From: Vibrio salilacus
GTDB taxonomy: Bacteria; Pseudomonadota; Gammaproteobacteria; Enterobacterales; Vibrionaceae
Length of the DNA stretch: 64,000 nucleotides
Direction of reading: 5' to 3'
NCBI RefSeq assembly: GCF_002811245.1
Contig: NZ_NIVQ01000007.1
Span: 117,860 to 181,859 of the forward strand
Part shown: positions 30,941 through 40,773 of the stretch, piece after piece
How the letters are laid out: every line of letters begins with the position of its first letter
How positions within the stretch are numbered: the stretch's first letter is position 1
Program-made: the position numbers and the translations under genes
Notes under the pieces: generated by a model
What the model was told of the DNA's origin: nothing
Seen by the model: the letters and a program-made list of their open reading frames with translations, nothing else
The model's database searches: none

Positions 30941-32254
30941 TTAAAATTGGTCTTCTTCGGTTGACCCTGTCAATGCCGTCACTGATGAGTTACCACCTTG
31001 AATGGTGTTGGTCATCTTATCGAAGTAACCTGTGCCCACTTCTTGTTGGTGAGCAACGAAGGTGTAGCCTTTCTCTGCCGCTTGGAATTCAGGACGCTGA
31101 ACTTTCTCAACATAGTGACGCATTCCTTCTCCTTGGGCGTAATCATGCGCAAGTTCGAACATGTTGAACCACATATTATGAATACCCGCCAACGTAATGA
31201 ACTGGTACTTATAGCCCATGTCCGATAGCTCTTGTTGGAACTTAGCAATGGTGTCTGCATCAAGGTTCTTCTCCCAGTTGAATGAAGGAGAACAGTTGTA
31301 AGCCAGTAGTTGATCGGGGTATTCAGCGTGGATTGCCTCAGCGAACTGACGAGCTTCTTCTAGGCAAGGCGTTGCCGTTTCACACCAGATAAGGTCTGCA
31401 TATGGCGCGTAAGCAAGACCACGAGAAATCGCTTGGTCGATACCAGCACGTACGCGGTAGAAACCCTCTTGAGTGCGCTCACCCACAATAAAGTCAGCAT
31501 CGTAAGCGTCGCAATCAGACGTGATCAGATCCGCTGCGTTAGCATCTGTACGCGCAATCACTAAGGTTGTAGTACCAGCGACATCTGCCGCCAGACGCGC
31601 TGCAACAAGCTTTTGCACCGCTTCTTGAGTCGGAACCAATACCTTACCGCCCATGTGACCACACTTTTTCACTGACGCGAGTTGGTCTTCGAAGTGCACA
31701 CCAGCAGCACCGGCATCAATCATCGACTTCATCAACTCGTAAGCGTTAAGTACCCCACCAAAGCCAGCTTCTGCATCAGCAACGATAGGAAGGAAGTAGT
31801 CAATAGCACCTTCATCCGCTGGAGATTTACCACCAGACCACTGAATTTGGTCTGCACGACGGAACGAGTTGTTGATGCGTTTTACTACCGAAGGAACCGA
31901 ATCCACTGGGTATAGTGATTGGTCTGGGTACATGGTTGATGCAGTGTTGTTATCTGCCGCTACCTGCCAGCCTGAAAGGTAAATCGCTTCAATACCTGCT
32001 TTCGCTTGTTGAACCGCTTGACCACCAGTTAACGCGCCCAGACAGTTTACGTAACCTTTTTTCGCATCACCGTTGACCAGTGACCACAACTTGTCTGCAC
32101 CGCGTTGAGCGATGGTGTTTGCAGGTACCATAGAGCCGCGAAGCTCTACTACTTCTTCCGCCGCATAAGGGCGTTTTACATTTTTCCAGCGTGGATTAGT
32201 TGCCCAATCTTTTTCTAGAGCTTCAATTTGTTGGCGGCGAGTTAAGTTAGTCAT
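30941..32254 (-). CDS. aceA: Isocitrate lyase
   Basis: A 437-residue glyoxylate-shunt enzyme that splits isocitrate to succinate and glyoxylate. The catalytic loop [14 protein letters not shown] is intact, as are the N-terminal [19 protein letters not shown] and FHVEDQ-like [16 protein letters not shown]. Length is near E. coli AceA (434). AGAGGGATAG precedes the ATG. It is the second gene after aceB (123-base gap). No aceK follows, so isocitrate dehydrogenase kinase is not encoded at this locus. Confidence 0.97.
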   Translation of the reverse strand: MTNLTRRQQIEALEKDWATNPRWKNVKRPYAAEEVVELRGSMVPANTIAQRGADKLWSLVNGDAKKGYVNCLGALTGGQAVQQAKAGIEAIYLSGWQVAADNNTASTMYPDQSLYPVDSVPSVVKRINNSFRRADQIQWSGGKSPADEGAIDYFLPIVADAEAGFGGVLNAYELMKSMIDAGAAGVHFEDQLASVKKCGHMGGKVLVPTQEAVQKLVAARLAADVAGTTTLVIARTDANAADLITSDCDAYDADFIVGERTQEGFYRVRAGIDQAISRGLAYAPYADLIWCETATPCLEEARQFAEAIHAEYPDQLLAYNCSPSFNWEKNLDADTIAKFQQELSDMGYKYQFITLAGIHNMWFNMFELAHDYAQGEGMRHYVEKVQRPEFQAAEKGYTFVAHQQEVGTGYFDKMTNTIQGGNSSVTALTGSTEEDQF

Positions 32255-32377
32255 CGGTCTATCCCTCTGTTGATGAGCGCTTTTGTGGTCGGCGCTTTGT
32301 TTTTATTGCCTTTGGCAGTACTTCCTTCTCTGCCATTGAGCATTCACGTTATTGTCAGGTTGTTGAGTTATTCTCTG

Positions 32378-34021
32378 TTAGTCGAGGTAGTCATAACCTG
32401 GAATGGTTAAGAAGTTACTCAGTTCATCACTGGTGGTCAGCTTGGCGATCAACTCGGCCGCTTCTGCAAAGCGTCCCGTTTGATAACGCGCCACGCCGAC
32501 CTCTTGTTTCACCACCTCGATCTCTTCGGCAAGGTACTGTTCAAAAAGCGCATTGGTCACGATTTGACCGTTATCGAGCGCCTTGCCATGTTGAATCCAT
32601 TGCCAGATAGAAGCGCGAGAGATTTCGGCTGTCGCGGCATCTTCCATCAGGCCGTAAATCGGCACACAGCCATTACCCGAGATCCAAGCTTCGATGTATT
32701 GCAGCGCCACGCGAATGTTATGACGCATTCCTTGTTCGCTAATCGCTCCATCACACGGGGCAAGTAGGTCTGCCGCTGTAATGGGTGCATCTTGCTCACG
32801 TGAAACATTTAATTGATTGGTGCGCTCGCCTAGTGCCTGATCAAATACCGCCATTGCGGTATCGGCAAGTCCTGGGTGCGCAACCCAAGTGCCATCATGG
32901 CCATTGCTCGCTTCAAGTGATTTGTCGTTATACACCTTGTCGAGCACTTGCTGATTGGTCTGCGGGTCTTTGGCTGGGATAAAAGCGGCCATCCCTCCCA
33001 TCGCGAAAGCGCCACGCTGGTGACAAGTGCGAATAAGTAAACGCGAGTAAGCATTCAAAAATGGTTTGTCCATCGTCACTACCTGACGATCTGGCAGTAC
33101 TCGTTCAGGGTGTTTTTTCAATGTTTTGATGTAGCTGAAGATATAGTCCCAACGACCGCAATTGAGGCCAACAATATGCTCTTTGAGTGAAAAAAGAATT
33201 TCATCCATTTCAAATACTGCGGGCAGAGTTTCAATCAGAACCGTGGCTTTAATCGTACCAGTATCGAGGCCGAAGTAATCTTCAGTAAAATGGAACACAT
33301 CACTCCACCACTGTGCTTCTGTATGAGACTGAAGTTTTGGGATATAGAAATAGGGGCCACTGCCTTTATTAAGTAACGTGGTGTAGTTGTTATAAAAATA
33401 CAGCGCAAAATCAAACAGAGCTCCCGGGATAACCTCGCCGTTAAATGTGACGTGCTTTTCTTTTAAGTGCAGGCCACGAACACGGCAGACAAGCACCGCA
33501 GGATCCTCCTTCAACTCATATTGCTTACCGTTTGCTGGATTGGTGTAACTGATTTGCCCTTTTACCGCATCACGCAGATTTATCTGACCATCTAATACTT
33601 TGTCCCAAGCCGGTGACATCGAATCTTCGAAATCAGCCATAAAGACTTTTACATTAGCGTTTAAGGCGTTAATCACCATTTTACGATCGGTAGGACCAGT
33701 AATTTCGACACGGCGATCCTGAAGATCGTTAGGGATGCCTTGAATTTTCCAACTGCCTTCTCTGATATCTCGCGTATCTTCAAGAAAGTCAGGCAATTCA
33801 CCAGCATCAATGCGCGCTTGCTTTTCTTCTCGCGCCGCAAGTAGTTGCTCTATACGACCGGAAAACTTACTGCACAACAGAGATAAAAAGGTTTGGGCTT
33901 CAACAGGGAAAATCGTTTGATGTTGTGGCGAAAGAGAGCCCTTAACATCAAGTATGCCTTCGGTATGAAAACTTTCGTGATCTTGTGTTGTTTTTTCTCT
34001 ATCAGGCGTGTTGGCAAGCAT
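32378..34021 (-). CDS. aceB: Malate synthase A
   Basis: A 547-residue enzyme that joins glyoxylate and acetyl-CoA to malate. Conserved parts are MADFEDSMSPAW, LIETLPAVFEMDEILFSLKEHIVGLNCGRWDYIFS, HKRGAFAMGGM-like HQRGAFAMGGMAAFIP and the C-terminal GNGCVPIYGLMEDAATAEISR. I chose the ATG at 34019-34021 (MLANTPDR), which has AGGA seven bases before it, over an upstream TTG. It is the first gene of aceBA; the long non-coding region upstream probably carries its control. Confidence 0.96.
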   Translation of the reverse strand: MLANTPDREKTTQDHESFHTEGILDVKGSLSPQHQTIFPVEAQTFLSLLCSKFSGRIEQLLAAREEKQARIDAGELPDFLEDTRDIREGSWKIQGIPNDLQDRRVEITGPTDRKMVINALNANVKVFMADFEDSMSPAWDKVLDGQINLRDAVKGQISYTNPANGKQYELKEDPAVLVCRVRGLHLKEKHVTFNGEVIPGALFDFALYFYNNYTTLLNKGSGPYFYIPKLQSHTEAQWWSDVFHFTEDYFGLDTGTIKATVLIETLPAVFEMDEILFSLKEHIVGLNCGRWDYIFSYIKTLKKHPERVLPDRQVVTMDKPFLNAYSRLLIRTCHQRGAFAMGGMAAFIPAKDPQTNQQVLDKVYNDKSLEASNGHDGTWVAHPGLADTAMAVFDQALGERTNQLNVSREQDAPITAADLLAPCDGAISEQGMRHNIRVALQYIEAWISGNGCVPIYGLMEDAATAEISRASIWQWIQHGKALDNGQIVTNALFEQYLAEEIEVVKQEVGVARYQTGRFAEAAELIAKLTTSDELSNFLTIPGYDYLD

Positions 34022-34220
34022 AATTTCATCCTTAACTATCCGTAATGGGTACAACAGCGACTTTGGACGTTAACCCAGTTACATTTGTAACTATAAAACA
34101 ACAATAAAACATCCTTACTGACTGCAATTCGTTTTAGTTTTCCGTTTCGTTGGCTGTTAGATTGACTGAGCTGAACGTGCTTTACAATCTAGACATAAGT
34201 CTTACTAAGCCTGCATTTAA

Positions 34221-34226
34221 AGTATA
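34221..34226 (-). promoter_or_regulatory. Candidate extended -10 for aceB
   Basis: The minus strand reads TGGTATACT, an extended -10 (TGn-TATACT), about 195 bases before the aceB ATG. No convincing -35 accompanies it, consistent with an activated promoter. Confidence 0.4.
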
Positions 34227-34323
34227 CCAACATATGTTAGAGTAAAAGTACCAAAGTAAACAAAACGTTAAATTTGAAGTTTTATTCCGTGCCGGTTAAG
34301 TACTTGATCTGGGTCACCAAACC

Positions 34324-34348
34324 GTAACTAGTTACGTAATTTAATTAC
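34324..34348. repeat. Adjacent palindromes upstream of aceB
   Basis: GTAACTAGTTAC (34324-34335) is followed directly by GTAATTTAATTAC (34336-34348). The second is identical to a sequence in the cioAB leader. Confidence 0.6.
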
Positions 34349-34477
34349 AGTAAAATTAGAGCTGTAAAATCGTTTCAAACGCACGTTTAACTTTAAATAA
34401 AACCAGTCAAGGCTTAGTGTGATTGGTCGAGACGGGGGGAAGTCTATTGGGTATCAAACAGTAAGGAAAATGAGTAC

Positions 34478-34550
34478 TGTAAAATTCACACTGTGAAATT
34501 TTACAATTTAATGAAAGCTTCATTAAGGTTTGCTTGTAAAATTTTACAAG
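34478..34550. promoter_or_regulatory. TGTAAAAT inverted-repeat cluster between aceB and oxyR2
   Basis: The imperfect inverted repeat at 34478-34505 has arms TGTAAAATTCACA and TGTGAAATTTTACA. The perfect palindrome CTTGTAAAATTTTACAAG is at 34533-34550. Further TGTAAAAT-type half-sites are at about 34349 and 34363. They look like operators of one regulator. They lie far (about 460-530 bases) upstream of aceB and after the oxyR2 terminator. The rest of this 620-base gap has no gene that I can see. Confidence 0.55.
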
Positions 34551-34575
34551 TCAAAGTTCACCGACAGCATAAAAT

Positions 34576-34607
34576 GCTAAAAAGCACACTAAAACCAGTG
34601 TGCTTTT
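34576..34607. terminator. Rho-independent terminator of oxyR2 (bidirectional)
   Basis: An 11-bp stem AAAAGCACACT/AGTGTGCTTTT with a 6-base loop. On the minus strand it is followed by TTTTTAGC, about 36 bases past the oxyR2 stop. Confidence 0.88.
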
Positions 34608-34643
34608 ATAAGAGAAAGCCGCGATTAGCACTAAGACTTATCG

Positions 34644-35549
34644 CTAAAGTAACTCTGACACCACATCGGCTAAGTGATTAAACGTATTCACTCGCGATGA
34701 ACTTGGCCGCCAAACTAAGCCAATATGGCGATGCGCTTGCTGCCCCGGGGCATCAATAACCACCAAGTTTTGTTTCTCAATCAAACCATGATTAATCGCC
34801 ATCTGAGGAATAAACGTGGTCCCCATCCCATTCGCAACCATCTGAACCAGCGTGTGCAGACTTGTGGCAGAGAATGGATTGATCTTCTCTTTATCGGTTA
34901 ACTGACAGGCAGATACCGCATGCTCGGTCAAACAGTGCTCTTTTTCGAGTAAGAACACGAATTCATTCGGCAGATCGGCGTACTTAATCGGAGTACGAAT
35001 GGCATCCGCTTGATTCTGGCTGATGATCATGCGAAACGGATCACTACCAACAATACGGCTATCCATACCGTGAATGTCGACTGGCAGAGCAAGAATAAGC
35101 ACGTCTAACTCTCCATGGCGCAGTGCATCAAGCAAGTTTGTCGTGGTGTCCTCTCTTAGTAACAGATTTAATTGGGGGAAGCGCTGATTGACAACCTGAA
35201 CTAACTCACACAATAAGAAAGGTGCAATAGTTGGAATACAACCGACTCGCAACTGCCCTTCCATCTCATCGCCCTGACACAAACGACCAAGCTCGACTAA
35301 ATCTTGCCCTTTCGCCAGCAGCTCTCGGCCTTGTTGAACGACCTGTTCGCCAGCATGAGTGAAAACCAGTGGACTTTTCTTGTCTTTCTTTTCATATAAA
35401 GGGCAACCAATCAAGCCTTCAAGATTCTGTATCCCTTTACTTAAGGTCGACTGGCTAACAAAGCATTTGTCAGCGGCATCGCCAAAATGGCGGGTTTCAT
35501 GGAGAGTAACCAAGTAATGTAACTGTTTGAGGCTAGGCCACTTATTCAT
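34644..35549 (-). CDS. oxyR2: OxyR2, peroxide-sensing LysR-family regulator
   Basis: A 301-residue OxyR-type activator: HTH at about 5-62 (HFGDAADKCFVSQSTLSKGIQ) and a redox-sensing effector domain. The sensing cysteines fall at C206 (KEHCL) and C215 (SACQ), and residue 204 is glutamate. This matches the residue numbers and the E204 reported for V. vulnificus OxyR2, where E204 in place of the glycine of ordinary OxyR makes the protein hypersensitive to hydrogen peroxide. It is divergent from a peroxiredoxin gene, again as for oxyR2/prx2. Naming rests on that match; function is inferred. Confidence 0.88.
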   Translation of the reverse strand: MNKWPSLKQLHYLVTLHETRHFGDAADKCFVSQSTLSKGIQNLEGLIGCPLYEKKDKKSPLVFTHAGEQVVQQGRELLAKGQDLVELGRLCQGDEMEGQLRVGCIPTIAPFLLCELVQVVNQRFPQLNLLLREDTTTNLLDALRHGELDVLILALPVDIHGMDSRIVGSDPFRMIISQNQADAIRTPIKYADLPNEFVFLLEKEHCLTEHAVSACQLTDKEKINPFSATSLHTLVQMVANGMGTTFIPQMAINHGLIEKQNLVVIDAPGQQAHRHIGLVWRPSSSRVNTFNHLADVVSELL

Positions 35550-35748
35550 AGAAGTATCGATTAATTATAGTGAGATATTGACCAAGTTAATAAAACACGA
35601 CTTATCGCTTTTCTCGATTAACTTAATCTATTTAATTCGCTTTTTTACATACTACAATGTGTACTATAGTTTGTCGCGTACAAACACGGACCGAACCAAC
35701 GCCTAATAGGCGGGTTTGGAACAAACCATATATTTTAGGAGCAAGAAA

Positions 35749-36360
35749 ATGGTACTAGTAGGTCGTCAAGCCCCAGATTTTACTGCTGCAGCTGTTCTAG
35801 GTAACGGTGAAATCGTTGATAGCTTCAACTTTGCAGAGTTCACTAAAGGTAAGAAAGCGGTTGTTTTCTTCTACCCACTAGATTTCACGTTCGTTTGCCC
35901 ATCTGAGCTAATCGCATTCGACAACCGTTTCGAAGATTTCAAAGCGAAAGGCGTTGAGGTTATCGGTGTTTCTATCGATTCTCAGTTCTCACACAACGCA
36001 TGGCGTAACACTGCTATCGAAGATGGCGGTATCGGTCAAGTTAAGTACCCACTAATCGCTGACGTTAAGCACGAAATTTGTAAAGCATACGACGTTGAGC
36101 ACCCAGAAGCAGGTGTTGCTTTCCGTGGTTCTTTCCTTATCGACGAAGACGGTCTAGTACGTCACCAAGTGGTTAACGATCTACCACTAGGTCGTAACAT
36201 TGACGAAATGCTACGTATGGTTGACGCACTAAACTTCCACCAGAAGCATGGTGAAGTTTGTCCAGCACAGTGGGAAGAAGGTAAAGCAGGTATGGACGCA
36301 TCACCAAAAGGTGTTGCAGCGTTCCTATCTGAGCACTCACAAGACCTAGGCAAAAAGTAA
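35749..36360 (+). CDS. prx2: Prx2, typical 2-Cys peroxiredoxin (AhpC/Tsa type)
   Basis: A 203-residue peroxidase that reduces hydrogen peroxide and organic peroxides. The peroxidatic C50 is in PLDFTFVCPSE and the resolving C171 in GEVCPAQW, so it is a typical 2-Cys enzyme. The GGIG loop (93-96) is present. I use the ATG at 35749 because TTAGGAG lies eight bases upstream; the longer TTG reading has no support. It is divergent from oxyR2, which by analogy should induce it. Codon choice looks like that of a highly expressed gene. Confidence 0.92.
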   Translation: MVLVGRQAPDFTAAAVLGNGEIVDSFNFAEFTKGKKAVVFFYPLDFTFVCPSELIAFDNRFEDFKAKGVEVIGVSIDSQFSHNAWRNTAIEDGGIGQVKYPLIADVKHEICKAYDVEHPEAGVAFRGSFLIDEDGLVRHQVVNDLPLGRNIDEMLRMVDALNFHQKHGEVCPAQWEEGKAGMDASPKGVAAFLSEHSQDLGKK

Positions 36361-36466
36361 TTGCCTGACTCATACCCAAGCTCAACGGGTATGAATGGTT
36401 GGTCAATATAAAGCTACTATAAGCGCAAAAAGCGCAGCGCCAATCAGTGATAAGTAAAGTCGAGAT

Positions 36467-36502
36467 AAAGAGCCCAAAGTAATCCTTTGGGCTCTTTTTT
36501 TT
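36467..36502 (+). terminator. Rho-independent terminator after prx2
   Basis: A 13-bp stem AAAGAGCCCAAAG/CTTTGGGCTCTTT with a TAATC loop and T tract. An earlier hairpin (TCATACCC/GGGTATGA, about 36369-36393) sits nearer the stop. The remaining gap to dapD (to 36782) shows no gene. Confidence 0.9.
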
Positions 36503-36782
36503 ATTGCTCGACATTGATGACGCACTGCTGCACTCTCGCACAGATGATAAGCAAAGTTCGAGGACATCATTCCTTGCAGGCTCAGATCCGACAAACAACG
36601 ATTATTTGACAAACAATATAGTTAAAAAGACAAAGTGTCGCTAAAGAGACAATGCGTATCGGCTTACAGACTTTATCGTCGTACGCTCTTTAAAGTCTTA
36701 CGGGCTGTTATTATGATGGCGCTAACTTAATTTAAGACAGAGCAAGCAGGCTCTCTCAGCAAACATAACATGGAGATTTAAC

Positions 36783-37814
36783 ATGGCTTACTTTTCTCTC
36801 GCCTTTGGTAGCGCGACCAAAAACCGCGACGGCAAAATCATTGAAGCATTTTTCCCAAACCCAGTACTAAACCCTGCAGATGCACTTGTTGACGCAGTAG
36901 CAAAAGTGGCAGGTTATGAGCAAGGCAACCAAGCTATCGAAATCTCTACAGCGCAAAGCGCTGAGCTTGCAGCAGCATTTGAAGCAAATGGCGATGCAGC
37001 CAACGCCTCTTTCGCAGCAAAAGCCGCCCAATCTGCGCAGCCACTGGTACTTGTTGTTCTGGCAACAGATGAGAAACCAGCTTCGGTTGCAGAAGGCTTC
37101 CTTAAACTGCAACTTATCTCGAATCGTCTTGTGAAGCCACACGGTACGGTACTTGATGGTATCTTCGGTCTACTGCACAACATCGCATGGACCAACGAAG
37201 GCCCAATCGACCTGCCTGAACTTGCTGAACGCCAAATCGAAGCACGTCTTGCGGGTTGTACTCTAAGCGTCGATTGTGTGGATAAGTTCCCGAAAATGGT
37301 CGATTACGTGGTCCCAGCAGGGATCCGTATTGCTGATACCTCACGCGTACGTCTTGGCGCACACGTTGGTGAAGGCACCACTGTAATGCATGAAGGCTTC
37401 ATCAACTTCAACGCCGGCACAACTGGCATAAGCATGGTTGAAGGTCGTATTTCTGCAGGAGTTGTGGTTGGTAACGGCTCAGATATTGGTGGCGGCGCAT
37501 CTATCATGGGCACGCTATCTGGTGGCGGCACTGTCGTTGTCTCTATCGGTGAGAACTCTCTGCTAGGTGCGAACGCAGGTCTTGGTTTCCCTCTAGGTGA
37601 TCGTTGTACTGTGGAGTCAGGCCTTTACGTCACCTCTGGTGCTAAAGTTCTAATGCTCGACTCATCAGGTAACGAAATCGAAGTGGTTAAAGCTCGCGAT
37701 CTTGCTGGCGTGTCTGATCTTCTATTCCGCCGCAACTCTGTGACGGGTCAAATTGAATGTTTAGCCAACAAGACCGCGGTTGAGCTGAACAGCGAGTTAC
37801 ACAGCAATAACTAA
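36783..37814 (+). CDS. dapD: DapD, tetrahydrodipicolinate N-succinyltransferase (long form)
   Basis: A 343-residue acyltransferase of the succinylase branch of lysine/diaminopimelate synthesis. The N-terminal globular part is followed by a left-handed beta-helix (about 170-300) with hexapeptide-type turns: RIADTSRVRLGAHVGEGTTVMHEGFINFNAGT, MVEGRISAGVVVGNGSDIGGGASIMGTLSGGG. It is about 70 residues longer than E. coli DapD (274) and belongs to the long type also seen in Pseudomonas and actinobacteria. The ATG has GGAG upstream. It is monocistronic. Confidence 0.94.
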   Translation: MAYFSLAFGSATKNRDGKIIEAFFPNPVLNPADALVDAVAKVAGYEQGNQAIEISTAQSAELAAAFEANGDAANASFAAKAAQSAQPLVLVVLATDEKPASVAEGFLKLQLISNRLVKPHGTVLDGIFGLLHNIAWTNEGPIDLPELAERQIEARLAGCTLSVDCVDKFPKMVDYVVPAGIRIADTSRVRLGAHVGEGTTVMHEGFINFNAGTTGISMVEGRISAGVVVGNGSDIGGGASIMGTLSGGGTVVVSIGENSLLGANAGLGFPLGDRCTVESGLYVTSGAKVLMLDSSGNEIEVVKARDLAGVSDLLFRRNSVTGQIECLANKTAVELNSELHSNN

Positions 37815-37834
37815 GCGAAAACGTAAAACCTAAG

Positions 37835-37860
37835 GCTGGCATTAAAATGCCAGCTTTTTT
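37835..37860 (+). terminator. Rho-independent terminator of dapD
   Basis: The stem GCTGGCAT/ATGCCAGC with a TAAA loop is followed by TTTTTT. Confidence 0.9.
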
Positions 37861-37989
37861 CTGGACAACTATTCACCAATTCAGCACCACATTCACACTT
37901 CCGCTTATAGACTCATCTTACCAGTTGTGACATGCGTGATTCAGCGTTAATTTAGCCACTTCAAATTTCCTCTTCGAGCAATGACATTC

Positions 37990-38175
37990 ATGTTCGTTTC
38001 ACTTTTGTTCTAAAAGTTGCGTTATTTAACAAACGAAGTGGTATTAATTAACAATTTCATGCTCAAACGCTCATTTTTACTGTTCGTTTATTTTCGACCT
38101 CGCTTAAATATGCAAAATATCACCATGCTAGATAAGCACATACGACAAAGGACTTTAAAAATGATAACGAACAAA
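37990..38175. promoter_or_regulatory. Candidate GlpR operator half-sites before glpF
   Basis: GTTCGTTT-type half-sites recur: ATGTTCGTTT near 37990, AACAAACGAA near 38028, CTGTTCGTTT near 38081 and GATAACGAACA across the glpF start (38162-38172). The last equals 11 bases of the E. coli GlpR operator half. The 346-base gap from dapD otherwise holds only a terminator. Confidence 0.45.
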
Positions 38176-39015
38176 CAACCTACCCTACTAGGTGAATGCT
38201 TGGCCGAGTTTATCGGTACCGGACTGCTGATCTTTTTTGGTGTTGGCTGCGTGGCTGCTTTGGTATTAACCGGGGCGACATTTGGACAATGGGAAATTAG
38301 CATCATGTGGGGCTTCGGTGTCGCCATCGCTATTTATTGTACTGCCGGAGTGTCAGGAGCACACATTAACCCAGCAGTCACCATCGCTCTAGCGGCATTC
38401 CATGGTTTTGATAAAGCGAAAGTCATTCCTTACATCATTTCACAGTTATTAGGTGCATTCTGTTCTGCAGCACTCGTTTACGCCCTATACAGCAACCTAT
38501 TTAATGACTACGAAATCGCCCATGGCTTTGCTCGTGACAGCAAAGATGCCTTAGCAACAGCAGGTATTTTCTCAACATACCCACACGCTTCACTCTCTTT
38601 CCTCGGCGCTTTTGCTGTGGAGTTTGTTATTACCGCTGTTCTGATGTTCGTTATTTTGGCTCTGGGTGATGAAAGTAATGGTGCTTCTCGCGGGGCAATG
38701 AACCCACTATTAATCGGTATTCTTATTGCTGTGATTGGCGGATCTTTAGGCCCACTAACTGGCTTCGCGATGAACCCTGCTCGTGATTTTGGCCCGAAAC
38801 TATTCGCTTACTTTGCTGGCTGGGAATACGCGCTAACAGGCGCTAAAGATATCCCATACTTCATCGTTCCGGTACTTGCTCCTATTGCTGGTGCTTGTTT
38901 CGGGGGTTGGTTATATCCGAAAGCAATCGCTGCTTACTTACCTCAACAAGGTCAAGGATGCACGATTCCCAATCAGTGTGATCAAGAAGACGAAATTCAA
39001 GAAGCACGCGCATAA
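38161..39015 (+). CDS. glpF: GlpF, glycerol facilitator (aquaglyceroporin)
   Basis: A 284-residue inner-membrane channel with six helices and the two NPA half-helices: SGAHINPAVTIALAA and GFAMNPARDFGPKLF. The arginine after the second NPA and the short following aspartate are glycerol-facilitator features. The start at 38161 (MITNKQPTLLGECLAEFIGTG) has AAAGGA eight bases before it and aligns with E. coli GlpF (281); an earlier ATG at 38017 adds non-homologous sequence. First gene of glpF-glpK. Confidence 0.95.
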   Translation: MITNKQPTLLGECLAEFIGTGLLIFFGVGCVAALVLTGATFGQWEISIMWGFGVAIAIYCTAGVSGAHINPAVTIALAAFHGFDKAKVIPYIISQLLGAFCSAALVYALYSNLFNDYEIAHGFARDSKDALATAGIFSTYPHASLSFLGAFAVEFVITAVLMFVILALGDESNGASRGAMNPLLIGILIAVIGGSLGPLTGFAMNPARDFGPKLFAYFAGWEYALTGAKDIPYFIVPVLAPIAGACFGGWLYPKAIAAYLPQQGQGCTIPNQCDQEDEIQEARA

Positions 39016-39071
39016 ATTTCCAACTCCGTATTAATTAAAATATAAATAGAGAAATAAGAAGGATTCTTACC

Positions 39072-40589
39072 ATGACTGAGCAAAAGTACATTGTTGCCCT
39101 AGACCAAGGCACAACAAGCTCTCGCGCCGTAATCCTAGACCACGATGCGAATATCGTTAGCGTAGCGCAGCGTGAGTTCACACAGATTTATCCTAAAGCC
39201 GGTTGGGTTGAGCACGATCCTCTCGAAATCTGGGCAACTCAAAGCTCAACACTGGTTGAAGCACTGGCGAAATCGGGTATCCGCAGCGACCAACTTGCGG
39301 GTATTGGTATCACCAACCAGCGTGAAACGACTGTCGTTTGGAATAAAGAAACAGGCAAACCTGTCTACAACGCGATTGTTTGGCAATGTCGCCGTACCGC
39401 AGACACTTGTGAAGAACTAAAGCAACGTGGCCTTGAAAATTACGTACGTGACAACACTGGCCTAGTACTCGACCCTTACTTCTCAGGAACGAAAGTAAAA
39501 TGGATTCTCGATAATGTTGAAGGGGCGCGTGAAGATGCAGAAGCAGGCAAGTTGCTATTTGGTACCGTCGACACTTGGCTAGTTTGGAAGATGACACAAG
39601 GCCGTGTGCATGTGACAGATTACACTAATGCATCTCGCACCATGCTATTCAACATCAACGATCTATGCTGGGATCAAAAAATGCTTGATGAGCTAGGCAT
39701 ACCTGCATCCATGATGCCTGAAGTAAAGTGTTCATCGGAAATCTACGGCCAAACCAACATTGGTGGTAAAGGTGGTACGCGTATTCCTATTGCTGGTATT
39801 GCCGGAGACCAACAAGCGGCTCTGTATGGACAAATGTGTGTTGAAGCGGGACAAGCCAAAAATACTTACGGCACTGGTTGTTTCTTGCTAATGAATACCG
39901 GCCAAGAAAAAGTCACCTCACATAATGGGCTTTTGACCACGCTGGCTTGCGGACCAAAAGGTGAGCCTGCTTATGCATTAGAGGGCGCGGTCTTCATGGG
40001 CGGCGCATCGATTCAATGGCTTCGCGATGAGATGAAGTTGCTTGCAGACGCGAAAGACTCAGAGTACTTTGCGACCAAAGTAGACTCATCAAATGGTGTT
40101 TACGTTGTCCCTGCTTTCACAGGTCTTGGCGCTCCTTATTGGGACGCCTATGCCCGTGGAACCATTGTTGGCCTTACCCGTGGCGTTAGTGCTAACCACA
40201 TTATCCGAGCAACGTTAGAAGGTATTGCTTACCAAACACGTGACGTCCTTGATGCCATGCAAGCTGATTCGGGAATTAAATTAGCCAATCTGCGTGTTGA
40301 TGGTGGCGCTGTAGCGAATAATTTCCTAATGCAGTTCCAGTCGGATGTGCTGGATACTGAAGTTCACCGCCCAGAGGTGACAGAAGTAACCGCTCTCGGT
40401 GCTGCTTACCTAGCAGGTTTAGCCGTCGGCTACTGGAACAATATCGACGAACTTAAAGGTAAAGCGGTATTAGATCGATCTTTCCTTCCGCATCATGACG
40501 AGGAAAAACGCAGCCGTCGTTATAAAGGTTGGAAACGCGCGGTGAAATGTGCTCAGACCTGGGCCGAGATGCATAACGAAGAAGATTAA
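39072..40589 (+). CDS. glpK: Glycerol kinase
   Basis: A 505-residue FGGY-family kinase that phosphorylates glycerol to trap it inside the cell. Motifs: [18 protein letters not shown] (ATP site), [14 protein letters not shown], the glycerol-binding [22 protein letters not shown] and [21 protein letters not shown]. The end KRWKRAVK-like [14 protein letters not shown] is typical. AAGGA precedes the ATG. It follows glpF by 56 bases and ends with its own terminator. Confidence 0.98.
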   Translation: MTEQKYIVALDQGTTSSRAVILDHDANIVSVAQREFTQIYPKAGWVEHDPLEIWATQSSTLVEALAKSGIRSDQLAGIGITNQRETTVVWNKETGKPVYNAIVWQCRRTADTCEELKQRGLENYVRDNTGLVLDPYFSGTKVKWILDNVEGAREDAEAGKLLFGTVDTWLVWKMTQGRVHVTDYTNASRTMLFNINDLCWDQKMLDELGIPASMMPEVKCSSEIYGQTNIGGKGGTRIPIAGIAGDQQAALYGQMCVEAGQAKNTYGTGCFLLMNTGQEKVTSHNGLLTTLACGPKGEPAYALEGAVFMGGASIQWLRDEMKLLADAKDSEYFATKVDSSNGVYVVPAFTGLGAPYWDAYARGTIVGLTRGVSANHIIRATLEGIAYQTRDVLDAMQADSGIKLANLRVDGGAVANNFLMQFQSDVLDTEVHRPEVTEVTALGAAYLAGLAVGYWNNIDELKGKAVLDRSFLPHHDEEKRSRRYKGWKRAVKCAQTWAEMHNEED

Positions 40590-40611
40590 TCTCTCTTTGC
40601 ATGAATAACTT

Positions 40612-40635
40612 AAGGGCGCTATTTGCGCCCTTTTT
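40612..40635 (+). terminator. Rho-independent terminator of glpFK
   Basis: The stem AAGGGCGC/GCGCCCTT with a 5-base loop is followed by a T tract. Confidence 0.92.
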
Positions 40636-40773
40636 GCGTTTTATCCCCTATTCCTTATCACTCCCTCTTCTCTCTATGCGCAAATTCGAGCACAATAACC
40701 ACAGAAAAATTATCGAGTACGGGTTTTCGAAATTATCAATTCGAAAGTTTCGACCTCGATCAGGGAGTAACGA

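Noticed and set aside
34162..34200. Possible plus-strand promoter (TTGACT) for a small RNA in the aceB/oxyR2 gap
   Set aside because: Spacing to any -10-like sequence is poor, so I do not call an RNA gene; it stays an option within the palindrome finding.
36173..36598. 141-codon minus-strand frame and a nested 69-codon frame near prx2
   Set aside because: It overlaps the prx2 coding end and runs straight through the prx2 terminator; no ribosome site or family match.
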